DNA of 64,000 bases from Mucor mucedo (GCF_025094135.1 NW_026252349.1:62001-126000), one strand, 5' to 3'; shown: positions 1 to 10,638, counted from the stretch's first letter. A program made the numbers and translations. The notes: generated by a model from the sequence alone, not told the origin.

Positions 1-64
1 CTATTTGTTAAATTATTTGAGTTAAACTACTATATCCCTTTATCGATAGTTATATGATACGTAC
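1..64 (-). other. Probable intron of the Myb/SANT gene
   Basis: On the minus strand the stretch begins GTACGTATC and ends AACAAATAG exactly at the window edge, a canonical short fungal intron of about 64 nt. It is supported by the position of the stop codon just inside it. Confidence 0.5.
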
Positions 65-484
65 TTCATCTGCAGCAGCATTACCGCTTTTTTTGCGTCG
101 CTGGATTGCTGCGACACAGCCGCAGTACTTGCTGACAGCAGCAGAAATGTTCCCCCAATGGTTTTTGAAGGCCTTCTCGTTTCTTTCTGGCCAGTCGAGC
201 TCACCCTCCGTCTTGAAGTCGTTCATAATCAACTTCCAGAACACTTCCGCCTTCATCAAATTACCATGGACTGCCTGCTCCGAGATGCGCAACCATGACT
301 TGCACACCTGGACATTCTCCTCGTGTGTCCAGCGGAAACGCTTCAACTTGCTGGTATCGGAAGGACCAGCATCCTCATTGCCACTTTGCTCGTGGTCGTC
401 AATTCCATGGACATTACCATCATCACTGGCATCGTTACTAGAATAGTTGCCGTTGTCGAAGTCAGAATCGTTGTTATTGCTCAT
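65..484 (-). CDS. Myb/SANT-like DNA-binding protein of a Harbinger element (5' exon, continues left)
   Basis: In PIF/Harbinger elements a Myb/SANT-like protein binds the element ends and helps import the transposase. Here the first roughly 45 residues are acidic and Ser/Asn-rich. They are followed by a Myb/SANT-like domain (about residues 48-125) with the hallmark tryptophans in FRWTHEEN, KSWLR, FWKLI and NHWGNI. The start is the ATG at 482-484. The exon probably ends at 65, because GTACGT follows, and the intron would run to the acceptor AACAAATAG at positions 1-10, so the rest of the gene lies left of the window. Read straight through, the frame stops at 50. The Tc1-like insertion at 526 sits about 40 bp upstream of the start and probably separates the gene from its promoter. 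Confidence 0.7.
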
Positions 485-527
485 TTTTATTAAAAAAGGT
501 TATAGAGATAAAAAGGGGTATTTTTTA

Positions 528-555
528 ACGTGCGATCGGACTTAAATGTTCCAAA
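528..555 (+). repeat. Left terminal inverted repeat of the Tc1/mariner-like element
   Basis: Pairs with 3895-3922 in inverted orientation with a single G/A mismatch, and the flanking dinucleotide is TA. Confidence 0.85.
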
Positions 556-711
556 CCTTAATTTCATTTCAATATTTTTATTTTCGAAATCGTGACATGG
601 TGCCTTTTTTTTTTTTTTGAAATGTCTGAAGGTAGGCTTGTACATGCCAAGATCCTTGAAAATAGAAGCTCTTTAAACTCAGTCATAAAAAAAGGAAAAA
701 AGAAAAGTTTA

Positions 712-2841
712 TTAAATGTTTTCATCAAAAGTTACCTTTCGATGTGAAAGGTAACTTTTGGTTACAAATTTGTAAACATCACCAGCCACCTCTCCACCGT
801 CGTCACACCTGCTGTAGGCATCAATATAATTCATGCATCGCTGAAAATACCGTTTGATTTTGGCGACATCTCCAGCCTTGTCCAAAAACCCGGGAATTTT
901 GGCCTCAAGTGATTTGAATGTGTAATCACAATGAAGACGAGCCTCTCTTTTAGCTCCACCCCAATACATCTCAATCCAATTACATTCACAATGGTACTTG
1001 GGGTAGAGTTCAAAGATGTGACCCGCCTTCTCCACTGTTTCTTGAAGCGCCGTTTTTTGGGCAAGAAAATCTGGACGACTGGCTAAAAAATGCCTAGCAC
1101 AGCACATAGATTTTCTGCCCGGGAAAGGATTCTTGCAATCCACCTTCCAATCTTTCCCCTCTAAATCAGCACCGAACCATTGCTTTCTTTCAGCAAGAAT
1201 ATTGCGAATACCTGATTAAAAAATAAATAAATTATCTCCTAGCTTTATAACATAATCAATTATTTACCTTTAAAGTACCTTTCTTTACGAGTAATTGTTT
1301 TCCCCTTTCTATCTCTAAGGGTACTCACCTTCTCAAAAAAAAAGTCCTGCTTTAAAACCTCTCCGCTAGTCAATGTAACTGTCGTAGGACGAAACTGAAA
1401 TTTTTCAGTTACTGGCCATATCTTCTCCTTCAATGTCATTCTTGAGGCAACCAGAGCATCTTCAGCAAATGCGGAATGGTTTGAGCCGTTGTCAAACAAA
1501 AATACACCAACGCAATTGGGATGGAGCAGCTCAAAAAGCTCAATTGCGTCATCTTTGAGCTGCTCGACCATGTGTTTATAGGTCCACCAACCTTCTCTAT
1601 CACCACCGGCCTTAAAGTACCTTCTTGAGGTCCAAGGGCCACTCTTCATCGTTCCATGACAAGGGCACTGGAACTCACTGATCATGATGGAAGATCCAGG
1701 CCCTTTTTTACGAATGTAGTTTTCGTCGCTAGTAAGCCAGAAGTCGCTTTTTCCATCGTTTGCATAAAAAGTGCTTTCATCGTGGGTTACAAAAACAATC
1801 TTCTTTTTACCATCATTCAAAACAGGTTCCAGCACCTCTTCTTGGTTGTCACCTTGGTAAAATTCAGAGCGCTCCATGTATTTTAACATGCGTTTACTCC
1901 GAGCTTGTCTATATTCGACGACATCAGGTCTCTCGTGACCATCGAAAAAAATAGCCTTTTTGTTTTTAAGGTAATAATAGCCCCATTCGTAAAGATATCT
2001 GGCCACCGTAGTTTTACCAACGCTTTTAGTAAACCGAGAGTGGCAGGAATAACGTCCTCGTCGATAAATTTTTTAATATTATCTACTGTTCTATAATTGG
2101 CAGTAGTCCTCTTAATCATATCCAAAACATTGGTCTTAAAGTCGTTATCAGCTAAGAAAGAGAGACGTTTAGCATGAACACCTTGACTATGGTTGGACAA
2201 GACTTGATTTTCAAGGTATTCATTTGCCCACTTGATAATTGCTTTATGTCTGTAAAATTTGGAGCAATTGGGCCAAAGAGAATTTGCTGATTTCTTAGCT
2301 GCCTCGTGTTTTTTCAAACCTTCCAATCGGTTTTGAAAGTATTGCTGTATAGACACATAGCGGATATGATTGTATGAATTCACGTTATTACCATCGAGCG
2401 ATTTGTTCATTACTGGCTTAGCAATAATTGGCATATCCTTGAACAAAACTCTAATTTTTTCAAGCTCTTTCTTGGTATGAGCCACGTACTCTTCGTTTTC
2501 TTTAGCGCGAGAGTCATAAGAAATAGTGACACCAAAATTCAAAATAGTATTAGCAGGTTCGACAGTCTTTGCTTGTTTTTTTTTCTCCAAATAGTTACTG
2601 CTGAAGTCTTATTGTAATGACCATTTCTAGGTCTTTTGGAAGATGATCCATCATCGAAAAGTGCTTCATTGATGTTTTTTGGTGTGGCAATACGCTCCGT
2701 ATGGTTGAGAAGGTCGTTGGTATCCTCTTCCCAGACAATCCAATCTTCTTCGACAGTTTCAGCTGTTTGTTCCATAATTTTACCAGTTGTATCTCTTAAT
2801 CTATTGCGATTTGCTAAAGTTTTTTTACTAGGTGCAGGCAT
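712..2841 (-). pseudogene. DDE transposase, IS630/Tc1-mariner type, two exons, frameshifted
   Basis: Transposase that would cut and paste the surrounding element. The likely start is ATG at 2841 (MPAPSKKTL). Conserved blocks in order are DGHERPDVVEYR, the first catalytic Asp in VTHDESTFYAND, the second in FLFDNGSNH, and the Glu block CNWIEMYWGGAKREAR near the C-terminus. These match a transposase family common in fungi. A canonical 56-nt intron (1212-1267, GTAAAT...AATCAG) joins the GHK-rich exon end to the last exon. The reading frame shifts in a nine-A run near 2585 and again near 2040, where the next frame continues the alignment (SVGKTTVARYLYEWG). Apart from these two one-base shifts it is open over about 2.1 kb, so it is either a young pseudogene or intact with consensus errors. 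Confidence 0.8.
1212..1267 (-). other. Intron in the Tc1/mariner-like transposase gene
   Basis: GTAAATAATTG at the 5' end and TTTTTAATCAG at the 3' end. Splicing restores one frame between the exons ending YFK and beginning GIRNILAERKQ. Confidence 0.75.
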
Positions 2842-2929
2842 TTTGATGTAGTATGTAGTACAATAAAATAAAAAAGGTTTTTTTCTGTTCAAGAAATTTA
2901 AACGTGAGTTTTGCCGAGTGGCAGTATAA

Positions 2930-3540
2930 ATAATATCAAAACCCTGTTTTACATCATGTTCAAAATGTTAGTATATGACATAAAAAGCTACTTGAAGTCT
3001 CCCCAAATAATGTTAATATATGTTTTAACAACATTTCACAAGTTTTATTTTTTTGATATCTTTATTTTTGGAGCTTCTGAAGGCTCTGCAATGATTGATA
3101 ACCATAGACGTCTCATAATTTGTCCAATGATGATTGATTTTGAGTTTAAAATAGACGGATAACAAGAATGTCACTTTTTTACGAACAACGTATAATAAGA
3201 ATGTTTGAAGAACCCCAAATAATATTAATGTATGTTATGTTAGTATGCATCTACTTTGGGTTTTTTGATCCGATAATTTTTCGAGCTTCTGAAGATCATT
3301 CAAGACTGACATTCAGGCCTGGTTTTGCTTACCCAGGGAAAAAATTAAGACTACGCCTCTCTTATAAATACCGAGAAAGTAACAATGTATTTGCAATCAA
3401 ATTGAAAAGGAAAGTAGTAATCCAATTCCCCAAATATCGTTCCTAAACATATAAATATTATTGACCTTCTTTCCGTTTTCAAATATATTTATTTTTGGGC
3501 CTTCTGAACGTCTTTGAATATCTTTTCGAAATTAATCCGA
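2930..3540 (+). repeat. Three degenerate tandem repeats of about 210 bp in the transposon right arm
   Basis: Starting near 3001, 3211 and 3428, each unit has CCCCAAAT followed about 70 bp later by a T-rich block ending in a variant of GAGCTTCTGAAG (near 3075, 3287, 3500). The small plus-strand ORFs at 2911-3162 and 3168-3446 are by-products of this repeat and show no domain. Such repeated arms can hold transposase-binding sites. Confidence 0.5.
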
Positions 3541-3748
3541 TTGTTATGACTAAAGCCGGAAATTCAAAAGAATTTGACAGAAAATACTAGAAACTTAGTA
3601 ACTGTAGGCGCTATATTATTCGTTGTTGTAGGTTACACTAACTGGGATCGGTATTTAAATTATTAACACACATAGACAATATTCTTTCAATATTTCCCCC
3701 CTACAGCCAAGTCCCAGCCAAAAAATTTAAAAACCGACCAACTTTGAG

Positions 3749-3876
3749 AGTCTTCAGACGACTCAAAATTAAAGATATCAACTTCGACCTCCCCATTTTT
3801 TGTTCATAAACATCTACTTAACAATAAATGGGGAGGTCGAAGTTGATATCTTTAATTTTGAGTTGTCTGAAGCTCT
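3749..3876. repeat. Large imperfect hairpin with about 50-bp arms
   Basis: Arms 3749-3799 and 3827-3876 are inverted copies with only a few mismatches (both contain AAAGATATCAACTTCGACCT or its complement), separated by a loop of about 27 nt. It lies just inside the right end of the Tc1/mariner-like element. Confidence 0.8.
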
Positions 3877-3894
3877 TGAAAAAATGTCTAAAAT

Positions 3895-3922
3895 TTTGGA
3901 ACATTTAAGTTCGATCGCACGT
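3895..3922 (-). repeat. Right terminal inverted repeat of the Tc1/mariner-like element
   Basis: Inverted copy of 528-555, followed by TA at 3923-3924. Confidence 0.85.
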
Positions 3923-4104
3923 TATTGATGTTTTTTTTCCTCTAAAAAAACACTTCGGATTGGGAAAATTTATGGGAAATTTTGATTTCCCAAAGTTAAG
4001 GGTTTTTTATCGGGCACTGCTGGGGGTAAAAAACTTTTAATTTTCCCTTAATTAGCGGGCAAATCGACTTTTATCGGGCACTGCTGGGGATGCTCTTAAC
4101 ATAT

Positions 4105-4503
4105 AAAATCGCATATAAAATCATTCCATTGATCCTTGATCCACAGGTACATAATATCATAACACTCATAAAAAATAATAGCATAAAAAATATCCTGAGT
4201 TATACATTTACAACTCAGGGTTACTAGATATTCCAATAGAAGATCCCATTTCGAATAATAGATTGGCTACACTGATAAGGCCCATCAGTCATTAGTAGAT
4301 ACAGCCAATAATACCAGGTGAACACAAACTAGCCCATAATTTTACCCACGCTTTAAGTAACTATAAATACCCCGCTTTCTTTCAGAGATGAAAGAGGGGT
4401 TCACTGTTAATAAGAATAAAAAAGCCTACAAGCAATATTAATCTTATTCTTCCTGTTTTTTTTATCTTTTATTTTTCCGTGTCAAACAAACCGTTTTTCC
4501 ACA
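4105..4503 (+). repeat. LTR-like dispersed repeat, copy A
   Basis: About 400 bp matching 17036-17432 in inverted orientation at high identity. It contains a TATA-like CTATAAATACC about 130 bp before its end and AATAAGAATAAAAAAG (polyadenylation-like) soon after, the arrangement of an LTR. Both copies end at the same point (TTTTTCCACA). A gag/ORF1-like reading frame begins immediately downstream. The ends are not TG...CA, so a promoter-bearing 5' region of a non-LTR element remains possible. Confidence 0.55.
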
Positions 4504-5464
4504 TCCAGCTTTAGACGACGATGCTAAAATTATCCGTTTAAATCTCAGTCACCTCCCCTTTTGCTACGAGGAAGAAATCTTAATTGGATTAAGAAAAAGC
4601 TTGAACATCTTTGGACGTATTGTTGATGTAGGAGTCTCATTAGAAAAAGATTTTGGGACCTACGTCGGACAAGGATATGCGGTCATTGACACTTACCAAT
4701 CAGCCGAAGCTGATATCCCGTATGCTTTACTGACGCACAATGTTCCTTGGTGTAACTCACCATTTCGTGGATTTAGAGCTACTTGGCATAATATGCCACC
4801 CTTCTGTACCTACTGTCACGATGCTACGGGTACACATAATGCTCGAGACTGCCCGAAGACACGCCACCACAAGCGTGCCGAAATCGTTCTTGTCAAGGCA
4901 CAACCTAAATGCTGGGAGTGTGATAGCAGGGGGCATCTGCGATATGCATGTCTGTTAAAAAAGCCTCGTCGAACACCAACTTCACCAAAGTTTTCCGATT
5001 ACATTACACCTGATGTGGAGCCTACATCCCGGGATTCGATGGATATCACTGAGCCGGTAGTTCTTGATTCCGACGACGAAGACATGAACATGAATGCAAT
5101 TCCAGAACGGAAGGATAGTTTATCCGATATTTAATTAGATGCCCGTCTTTTCGATGTGCTGGATAATACATATCTATCTACGTCAACTCCAATGGAAACT
5201 GTTGCATCAGGAGATTGTACCAACAGCAGCCCAAACAATGATGTAAGTTCAATGGAAGGTCAATACAACTGTACTCCGAGAACACCGTCATTACGCCCTC
5301 GGAATACATCTACATCTGACATATTCACAACCAGTACCGAAACTGGAATAATAACGAGTGAGGCTAACAGCTGTAAAAAGATGAAGATTATGCTCACTAA
5401 GAATCCTGATGGTACCTACAGAAGTACCAAGCTTACTGCAATAACAGGCCTGAAAAAATTCTAG
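4504..5464 (+). pseudogene. Retrotransposon gag/ORF1-like zinc-knuckle protein with an in-frame stop
   Basis: Nucleic-acid-binding structural protein of a retroelement. The frame is open from the end of the LTR-like repeat (ALDDDAK...). It carries two zinc knuckles, CTYCHDATGTHNARDC (CX2CX6HX4C) and CWECDSRGHLRYAC (CX2CX4HX4C), then a Ser/Pro/Asp-rich tail ending in GLKKF. A single TAA at 5132-5134 interrupts the frame, which then runs on in the same register to 5464, so the two open pieces (4601-5134 and 5156-5464) are one broken gene. I see no ATG near the start. The expected reverse transcriptase is absent, and a Fanzor fragment follows instead. LINE ORF1 and LTR gag are both possible. Confidence 0.6.
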
Positions 5465-5499
5465 TTGCGACGTTGACGAACATTTCTAACGTTTGCTTG

Positions 5500-7120
5500 T
5501 TCATTTTGGGTTCTTGCTCTTCTCTGTTGGTTCTGGGGAACCTCTCCACGTCGAAATCTTGGGAGAATGCCACTTCCAGCACGAAGTGATCGAACAATAC
5601 ATATCAACCATGTTCAAGAAAGCAGCCATATCACGATTCCATAGACGAGGAACAATCCTATTTGTTATTAGTAATGGATCTACAATTTTGATTTGTACAT
5701 CTGTCACAAGGAAAAAAAAAATTATTAGATAAAAAAATTATTAACAAGTAAAATCAACATACCTTAAGGGACTATGTCTGATTACACGAGTATTTAGTCT
5801 TTGTCTATGAGGGCGCGGGTCATAAATCATCGGAAACGTTTCAAGACTTCTACGTTTACAAGCTGGGCAGCACTGAGTTGTCCTAAATTCACCAATTAAG
5901 TAAACCCTTTTACAAGCTTTTTAAAGCAACCGACGGAATCAAGGCCTCGGACAGGCTCATGAAACCTTGCATCAGGAGTAGACTAGCTACCCATAACATA
6001 AACAGCTTCAACACCGAACTGTTCATCTAGTTTTGAAATAAGATCCTCGTTTCCTTGCTGCTTTTTAAAATAGGCAGATAGCCGCAGTTTTCTGTGCATG
6101 GGATGAGCAGTACGATGATTAATTCGGAAGTTGACATATTGGTTTTGGATGATGCCTGTCATATTAGACCTGTTTGCAAGATAATGTTCAACTTTATCTC
6201 TATTCAAGGAATCGTGATTAATCAAAAGCCTTTCGGCAGTTGTTACTCTAGCGGGTTTCATAGTTTCACAGCTTCACGGATCGACGGTATTTTTTAATTT
6301 TTTCAAACTTGTGTTGGTACTGTTTAGTAAAGTGAAACTTGACTGGATTGTTTGCGGTTGACTTTTGATGCACAAAGAATAGCAAATCTCTTCGTCCAGG
6401 ATCAATCGTAACACATCTTCCAACAGTTTCTTGGGCAATCTCTCGTAAAATGTACTGATTTGGTTCTACCACAACAGCAAAACGATCGGTGTATCTGCTC
6501 TCACGATCCCCTATTTTCTTGATCACAGTTACACCTACTCCATCCGTTTGAATAGTTCCTCTAAACTGGAGCTCGCCATTTTCTTCGTGTTTAAGTGAAT
6601 CCGGGTTTAGGTTAATCACTTCACGCCAAAGTGCTATCTTATCTTGACGATTAGTCCACCGACGACCAAGAATATTTTGACAAAGAATTTTTGAATTGAT
6701 GGTTGTGTAGAAAAGGAATCCAAGAGCGGCGTAATGGGAAGCAATTAAACAGAGGTAATTCTATATCAATAAATGATAAAACCAGTTTGTAAAAAGCCCG
6801 CATATGCTCAACTGGTTTTGCTTTGGAATCATAATAAATGCTATTACCACGAAACCGGTAGTCAGCGGGATAGCTGGTTAGGACAGGGCAAAGAATTTCA
6901 AGAGCCTTATTGTAGATAGGGTCCCCAAACTGCTCTCCCTCTAATACAAAATCTTGAGGAAACCTTCTAAGTATAATTTCCTTAAATCTTGTCCCCGGCT
7001 CAGTTATTTCTCTGTACATTTTAGATTTTATCAGTGCTTCAATTAGTCCCTCACGTCTTCTATAAGCAATTAATTCGGCTTTTCTTTGTCTGATACCGAG
7101 TAGATCACAGCGGCGCACTA
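5500..7120 (-). pseudogene. Fanzor / TnpB-like RNA-guided nuclease homologue, heavily broken
   Basis: Fanzor proteins are eukaryotic relatives of TnpB, and characterised members are RNA-guided DNA nucleases carried by transposons. Reading the minus strand: an N-terminal helical region (7120-6700), the RuvC-I block TIDPGRRDLLFF (near 6400), a basic helix region with HRKLRLSAYFKKQQ (near 6080), a block HEPVRGL (near 5940), a zinc ribbon CCPAC...CTNQNC split by a canonical 62-nt intron (5701-5762), and the RuvC-III block WNRDMAAFLNM (near 5640). The order and motifs fit the family. Damage includes frameshifts near 6705, 6280, 5890 and 5660 and a stop in the sequence after YVMGS near 5985. The N-terminus runs into the GGTGGTAAAA repeat at 7119-7200. 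It is non-functional as read. Confidence 0.75.
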
Positions 7121-7200
7121 GGTGGTAAAAATGTACCACCGGTTGATTTTTTGAACTTCCGGATGTGAAATTGTACCACCGGTGGTAAAAATGTACCACC
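7119..7200. repeat. GGTGGTAAAA...TTACCACC palindromic repeat cluster
   Basis: GGTGGTAAAAATGTACCACC occurs twice (near 7120 and 7180) with a related half-unit between. Similar GGTGGTAAAAAC units form the ends of the element at 39534-41062. It abuts the broken N-terminus of the Fanzor fragment and probably marks an inserted terminal repeat. Confidence 0.5.
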
Positions 7201-7237
7201 ACAAACTTGCAATTTCTATTTTTTTTTCCTTCATATT

Positions 7238-7716
7238 TTGAGAGATTATGTCAAAACTTGTTTGGGAGAGTTAAGAATTGAGATATCTCAGAATTCGGTG
7301 TTGATAAATTGCACCTGGGGTAAGCTTTCCCGTGATATCATGATGAAATACATCATCATGTTGAAACGATTAGCCAAGAAAGGTAAAATAGACTTGGATA
7401 GATGCCAGGACTACTGGGGAGCAGAAAGGTTGTTGGCAAGTGTAGCTCACAGCAGACTGTGAAAAAGTGTAATACAATGACTAAGCAATCACACTTATTT
7501 ATTATTATGTTTCTAATGCGTTTTCTGTAGAACGTGTCAACCCGGGAAGCAGGATCTTTGTCGAATGACGAAGAGACTATTCCCTCTATTGTTAAACTAG
7601 AGGAAGAACGGAATAGTCCTCTGCATGGCGATGAGAATACTGGTGTCGAAGAGCTCGAACAGACTTTAGAAGATGACCGTATCTACCGCCCTAGAAGAAA
7701 AATAGCCAGAAGATAA
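7238..7716 (+). other. Two short unrecognised open frames, possibly 3' exons of a broken gene
   Basis: Frames 7238-7462 (LDRCQDYWGAERLL near its end) and 7534-7716 (acidic, ending RRKIARR) lie on the same strand with an intron-like stretch between them (ending TTTTCTGTAG at about 7530). No domain is recognised and no ATG begins the first. A poly-T tract and T-rich sequence follow. This could be the 3' remainder of the retroelement upstream or of a host gene cut by the Fanzor fragment. Weak evidence. Confidence 0.25.
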
Positions 7717-8643
7717 CTAAAATTTTTATAAAATTCGCACAATAATCTAATAGATTAATAAACTTACTTTTTTTTTTTTTTTTTCCTCTTTCTCTTTCTT
7801 TCTCTTCGTAAATTCTTATTTACATTACCTAAGTTTTGTAATATATGATATGAGTACAATCTCGCAGATTTTAGAAAAGACAAAACAATAAGAAAAGGTA
7901 ATATAGCATATATAAATACTCATCCTATTCCTGGCTTATAAGTTCCGTAGAAAGTTTGTATATTCGCTTTGTGACATATGGTGAAGGTACTAGATAATAT
8001 TACTTTTTCATTACGTTTTTTAACTGTGTTGTATAGATTCAGAGCTTTTTCTGTGCTGATATTAAAGGCTTCAAGATGTAGAAAAGCTTCTTCCAGGCTG
8101 ATGAAATGGTTTTTAGGCCATAGGAAATTTTTTTAGCCTGCATTTTTTTTTATTTTAGTCTGTATTTTCTAATTTTGGGGCGATTTATTTTTATTTTAGG
8201 CTACATTTTTTTATTTTAAGCTGTATTTCTCAGGGAAGTCCAACTTTTTTCTTAGTCTTATATGCTGTTATATTTTATGATTCCCTTGGTTCTTTATGAG
8301 GTTTATTGAAAGACTTTTTTTGCCGTTATATCTTGTTGATAGTAAGTTAATTAAAATTTCTATTTAAATGTTTTCTGGCGATGATATGGATGCACGTTCA
8401 GAAGCTTCGAAGTGAAAATACAAAATAAAATACCAAAAAAAACGTTTTCTATACCCCTATATTTTCACAGTTTTTGTGTATTTATACGTAAATTTTTTTT
8501 CGATTATATAATGCTTTAAAGTAATAAAAGTGCAACGGAATGATTAAAAAGACATTTTAAAGTGGTAAAAATATGCAACAAAATGAACAAAAAGACATTT
8601 TAAAGTGGTAAAACAAACAACGGAAGGAACAACATATCAGTTA
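7717..8643. other. Non-coding AT-rich stretch with a short reiterated motif
   Basis: No gene is visible. Near 8128-8228 the motif TTTTAGGCTGTATTTTT recurs about four times with changes. The same motif in inverted orientation is reiterated at 40204-40292. The remainder is AT-rich and unrecognised. Confidence 0.5.
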
Positions 8644-9399
8644 GTGTTCGAACTTTTTGAGCTTGCACCGATCTTGCGCCAGTTCGAACAAAGCTCGAAC
8701 CGAGTTTTTGTACTCGAGCTTGCGCCACTTTTTTTGGGTTCGAGCGAGCTTCGATCGATGCTCGCTCGAAGCTCGCTCGGCTAAAAAGTCGATAGTAGTC
8801 ACTTTAAATGTAAGGTCCTTGAAAGACTACAGATGGCATTTCCCCTTGATTTTAATCTTTTCTTCCCTTTACCATTTTTTTTTATTTATGCTCTAATAAT
8901 TCCAATTAAAATGCTTTGGCCTTTATTTAATTGTACAACCAACAAACACATTTAGCATAGAAAATGAAACAGTGTTGCACACTATACCCAACTAAGCCAA
9001 TTTTTTACAGCAACCATAGTAACATGACGTAGCAGAATTAATAAAAACTTTCATGTTCACAAATCCAAATGTATTATAATTATAGATGCAGTAATAGTTT
9101 GATATAATTATCCGAATTTGGTGTTAAGGCTGGTAAAAAAAAAAAGTTTTCTTTTTCTTTTCCCAACTTCGATTTCAATAAATAACATTTTTATTATCAT
9201 AATTTTCTGTAATTAACATCACTTTGACATGCACTTTGTGTAATAAAAAGGGCGAGCGATTTCGAGCTATCGTATTCGCAGCCGATCCGAGCTTAAGAAA
9301 CTTCGAGCGAGCTCGAGCTGCAAAAAAACGCATCCGAGCGATCTTCGACTGGAACACGATCGAAGCTCGCTCGAGAGTTTCGATCTTCATTCCGAACAC
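8644..9399. mobile_element. MITE with long degenerate inverted repeats rich in CGAGC
   Basis: A 756-bp segment begins GTGTTCGAAC and ends TTCCGAACAC, flanked by TA (8642-8643 and 9400-9401). The outer 130-150 bp at each end are rich in CGAGCTCG/CTCGAAGCTCG motifs and align in inverted orientation with many changes. The central part is AT-rich and non-coding. It abuts the 3' edge of the gag remnant at 9402. The TA flanks suggest a Tc1/mariner-type transposase moved it. Confidence 0.55.
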
Positions 9400-9401
9400 T
9401 A

Positions 9402-10306
9402 GACCTGCCTCAAAGATGTCACGAAGAAACCTGTTGGTGTAATCCTCACTGGTGTCACTGCTGTTCATGAACGAGTTGTATACCCGTCTGATAGCCTCCT
9501 CACGAGAACGCTTGTTACCAAACTTCTTTTCAAACGTGGCCTTGGCTTCGGTCCAGTTCTTGCAGATTAGGAGATCAGTATCCACCCAAAGATCATAGTC
9601 ATAAGACAATGCCAAAGGCAAGTAAATTCTCCAGACTAGTTCGATGTCACCGGTGGCTGTCTTCATCACCTTTTCAAAGATCTTGAGAAACTCCTTCGTA
9701 GTATCGTATTTCTTTTCTCCAGGGAAAAGGGGCAGTACTAGTGGAGGTTGGTTAAAACTTTGGGATATCCGAAGTGTTCAATCGAAGAGGTCTACTGTCA
9801 TTCGCCCATTTAGAATGGTCAGTGCCTTTCATCCTATTAGAGTCAGCCTTATTCTCCATGGCAGCTTCAATGATGCTGATACGACTGTTTAATACGTCTA
9901 CTCTGACCAAGCATTGGTCACATTCCGAGTCATCCTAACTGGTCGTTCCATTGTCAACAGCCTCAAACAAAACGTCAGCTCTAGCGAGCAAGCGCGTTCT
10001 TTGGTCCTTCAACTTGGCAAGAAGAGTGGCATTGGACGATCCATTGATTACGGAAGGGGTAGCAGACCAGTCAGTGCTACGAACAACACTGATTACTTCA
10101 GGTTCAACAACAGGGTTCACCTGACTTTCGACGTCAGTCATCTCGATATCCTCTTCACCAAGGATAGGAGCAGAGTTGGATTCCAAGGAACCAGAGACAT
10201 TAGAGGCAGAACCTTCTTGAGGGGCTTGCGAGCCAGTAGGAGTAGATCCACGTGAAACAACAGAGTTGTTTTGGGGAGAGGAGATAGATTCAGATTGGTT
10301 TGACAT
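9402..10306 (-). pseudogene. Ty3-like retrotransposon gag, truncated and with stops
   Basis: The likely start is ATG at 10306 (MSNQSESISS). The N-terminal third is Ser/Asn-rich and acidic. After in-frame TAG (near 9935) and TAA (near 9760) codons and one frame change near 9725, the frame continues through a capsid-like region with EKKYDTTKEFLKIFEKV, WRIYLPLAL, WTEAKATFEKKFG and DYTNRFLRDIFEAG. This pattern fits gag of Ty3-type elements that I recall from Mucoromycota. It stops abruptly at the MITE boundary, with no protease or polymerase. The LTR lies about 105 bp upstream at 10413-10638, on the correct side for a minus-strand element. Confidence 0.65.
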
Positions 10307-10412
10307 ATTGACGAAGAGAGTAATTGAAAAAAAATGTAGCAAAAGTAGGCTTAAAGAGGATAGTTTTGCAGAAAAAAAGGTAGAAAAAAACAATAGGATC
10401 AATTAGAATTCT

Positions 10413-10638
10413 TGTCAGAGTTTATTGATGTTAAAGTTAACTAAAGATTTAAAAAGAGGAAAAATAAAGAGTATTTATAATAAGTGGAGTGGACGAGACT
10501 GAGGATACTACTCTTAACTATGAGTATGCTATCAATAACAATATCTATATTGGACAATTAGTGCTACGCATAGTCAATAGAGAAATAATAACAATAACAT
10601 GTCTTAAGTTTGGACATTGGTGTTACGATACCGTGACA
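10413..10638 (-). repeat. 5' LTR of the decayed gag-bearing retrotransposon
   Basis: The 226-bp segment has short inverted ends, TGTCA...TGACA, with TGTCACGGTATCG at the minus-strand 5' end. It contains TATAAATACTC and A/T-rich polyadenylation-like sequence in the minus direction. Its distance to the gag start fits a 5' LTR. No second LTR is seen. Confidence 0.55.

Larger units (their letters stand above)
528..3922 (-). mobile_element. Tc1/mariner-like (IS630 superfamily) DNA transposon, nested
   Basis: Inverted terminal repeats of 28 bp (528-555 and 3895-3922, one mismatch; outer end ACGTGCGATCGGACTTAAAT) are flanked by TA on both sides (526-527 and 3923-3924), the signature of Tc1/mariner insertion. 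The 3.4-kb element encodes one minus-strand DDE transposase (712-2841). It also contains a 1-kb non-coding right arm with degenerate repeats and a 50-bp-arm hairpin. Removing it joins two pieces of a Harbinger terminus. Confidence 0.85.
1..4095. mobile_element. PIF/Harbinger element, right part, split by a nested Tc1/mariner-like insertion
   Basis: The outer element begins left of the window. Its right terminus, read on the minus strand, starts GAGCATCCCCAGCAGTGCCC and is flanked by TTA (4096-4098), as expected for the TWA target duplications of PIF/Harbinger. A 20-base subterminal stretch ending CGGGCACTGCTGGGG occurs twice, near 4005-4026 and 4069-4090. The Myb/SANT gene at 65-484 belongs to this element. 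The segment 528-3922 is a separate transposon that landed just upstream of the Myb start. The same terminal family (GAGCATCCTCAGCGG) appears at 32156. The transposase of this copy must lie outside the window. Confidence 0.7.

Noticed and set aside
2911..3446. Two plus-strand frames of 83 and 92 codons in the Tc1-like element
   Set aside because: They are made of the degenerate 210-bp repeats and have no conserved motif.
5500..7120. Bacterial IS605/IS607 TnpB as contamination
   Set aside because: A spliceosomal intron splits the zinc ribbon and the surroundings are fungal transposons, so a eukaryotic Fanzor is the better reading.
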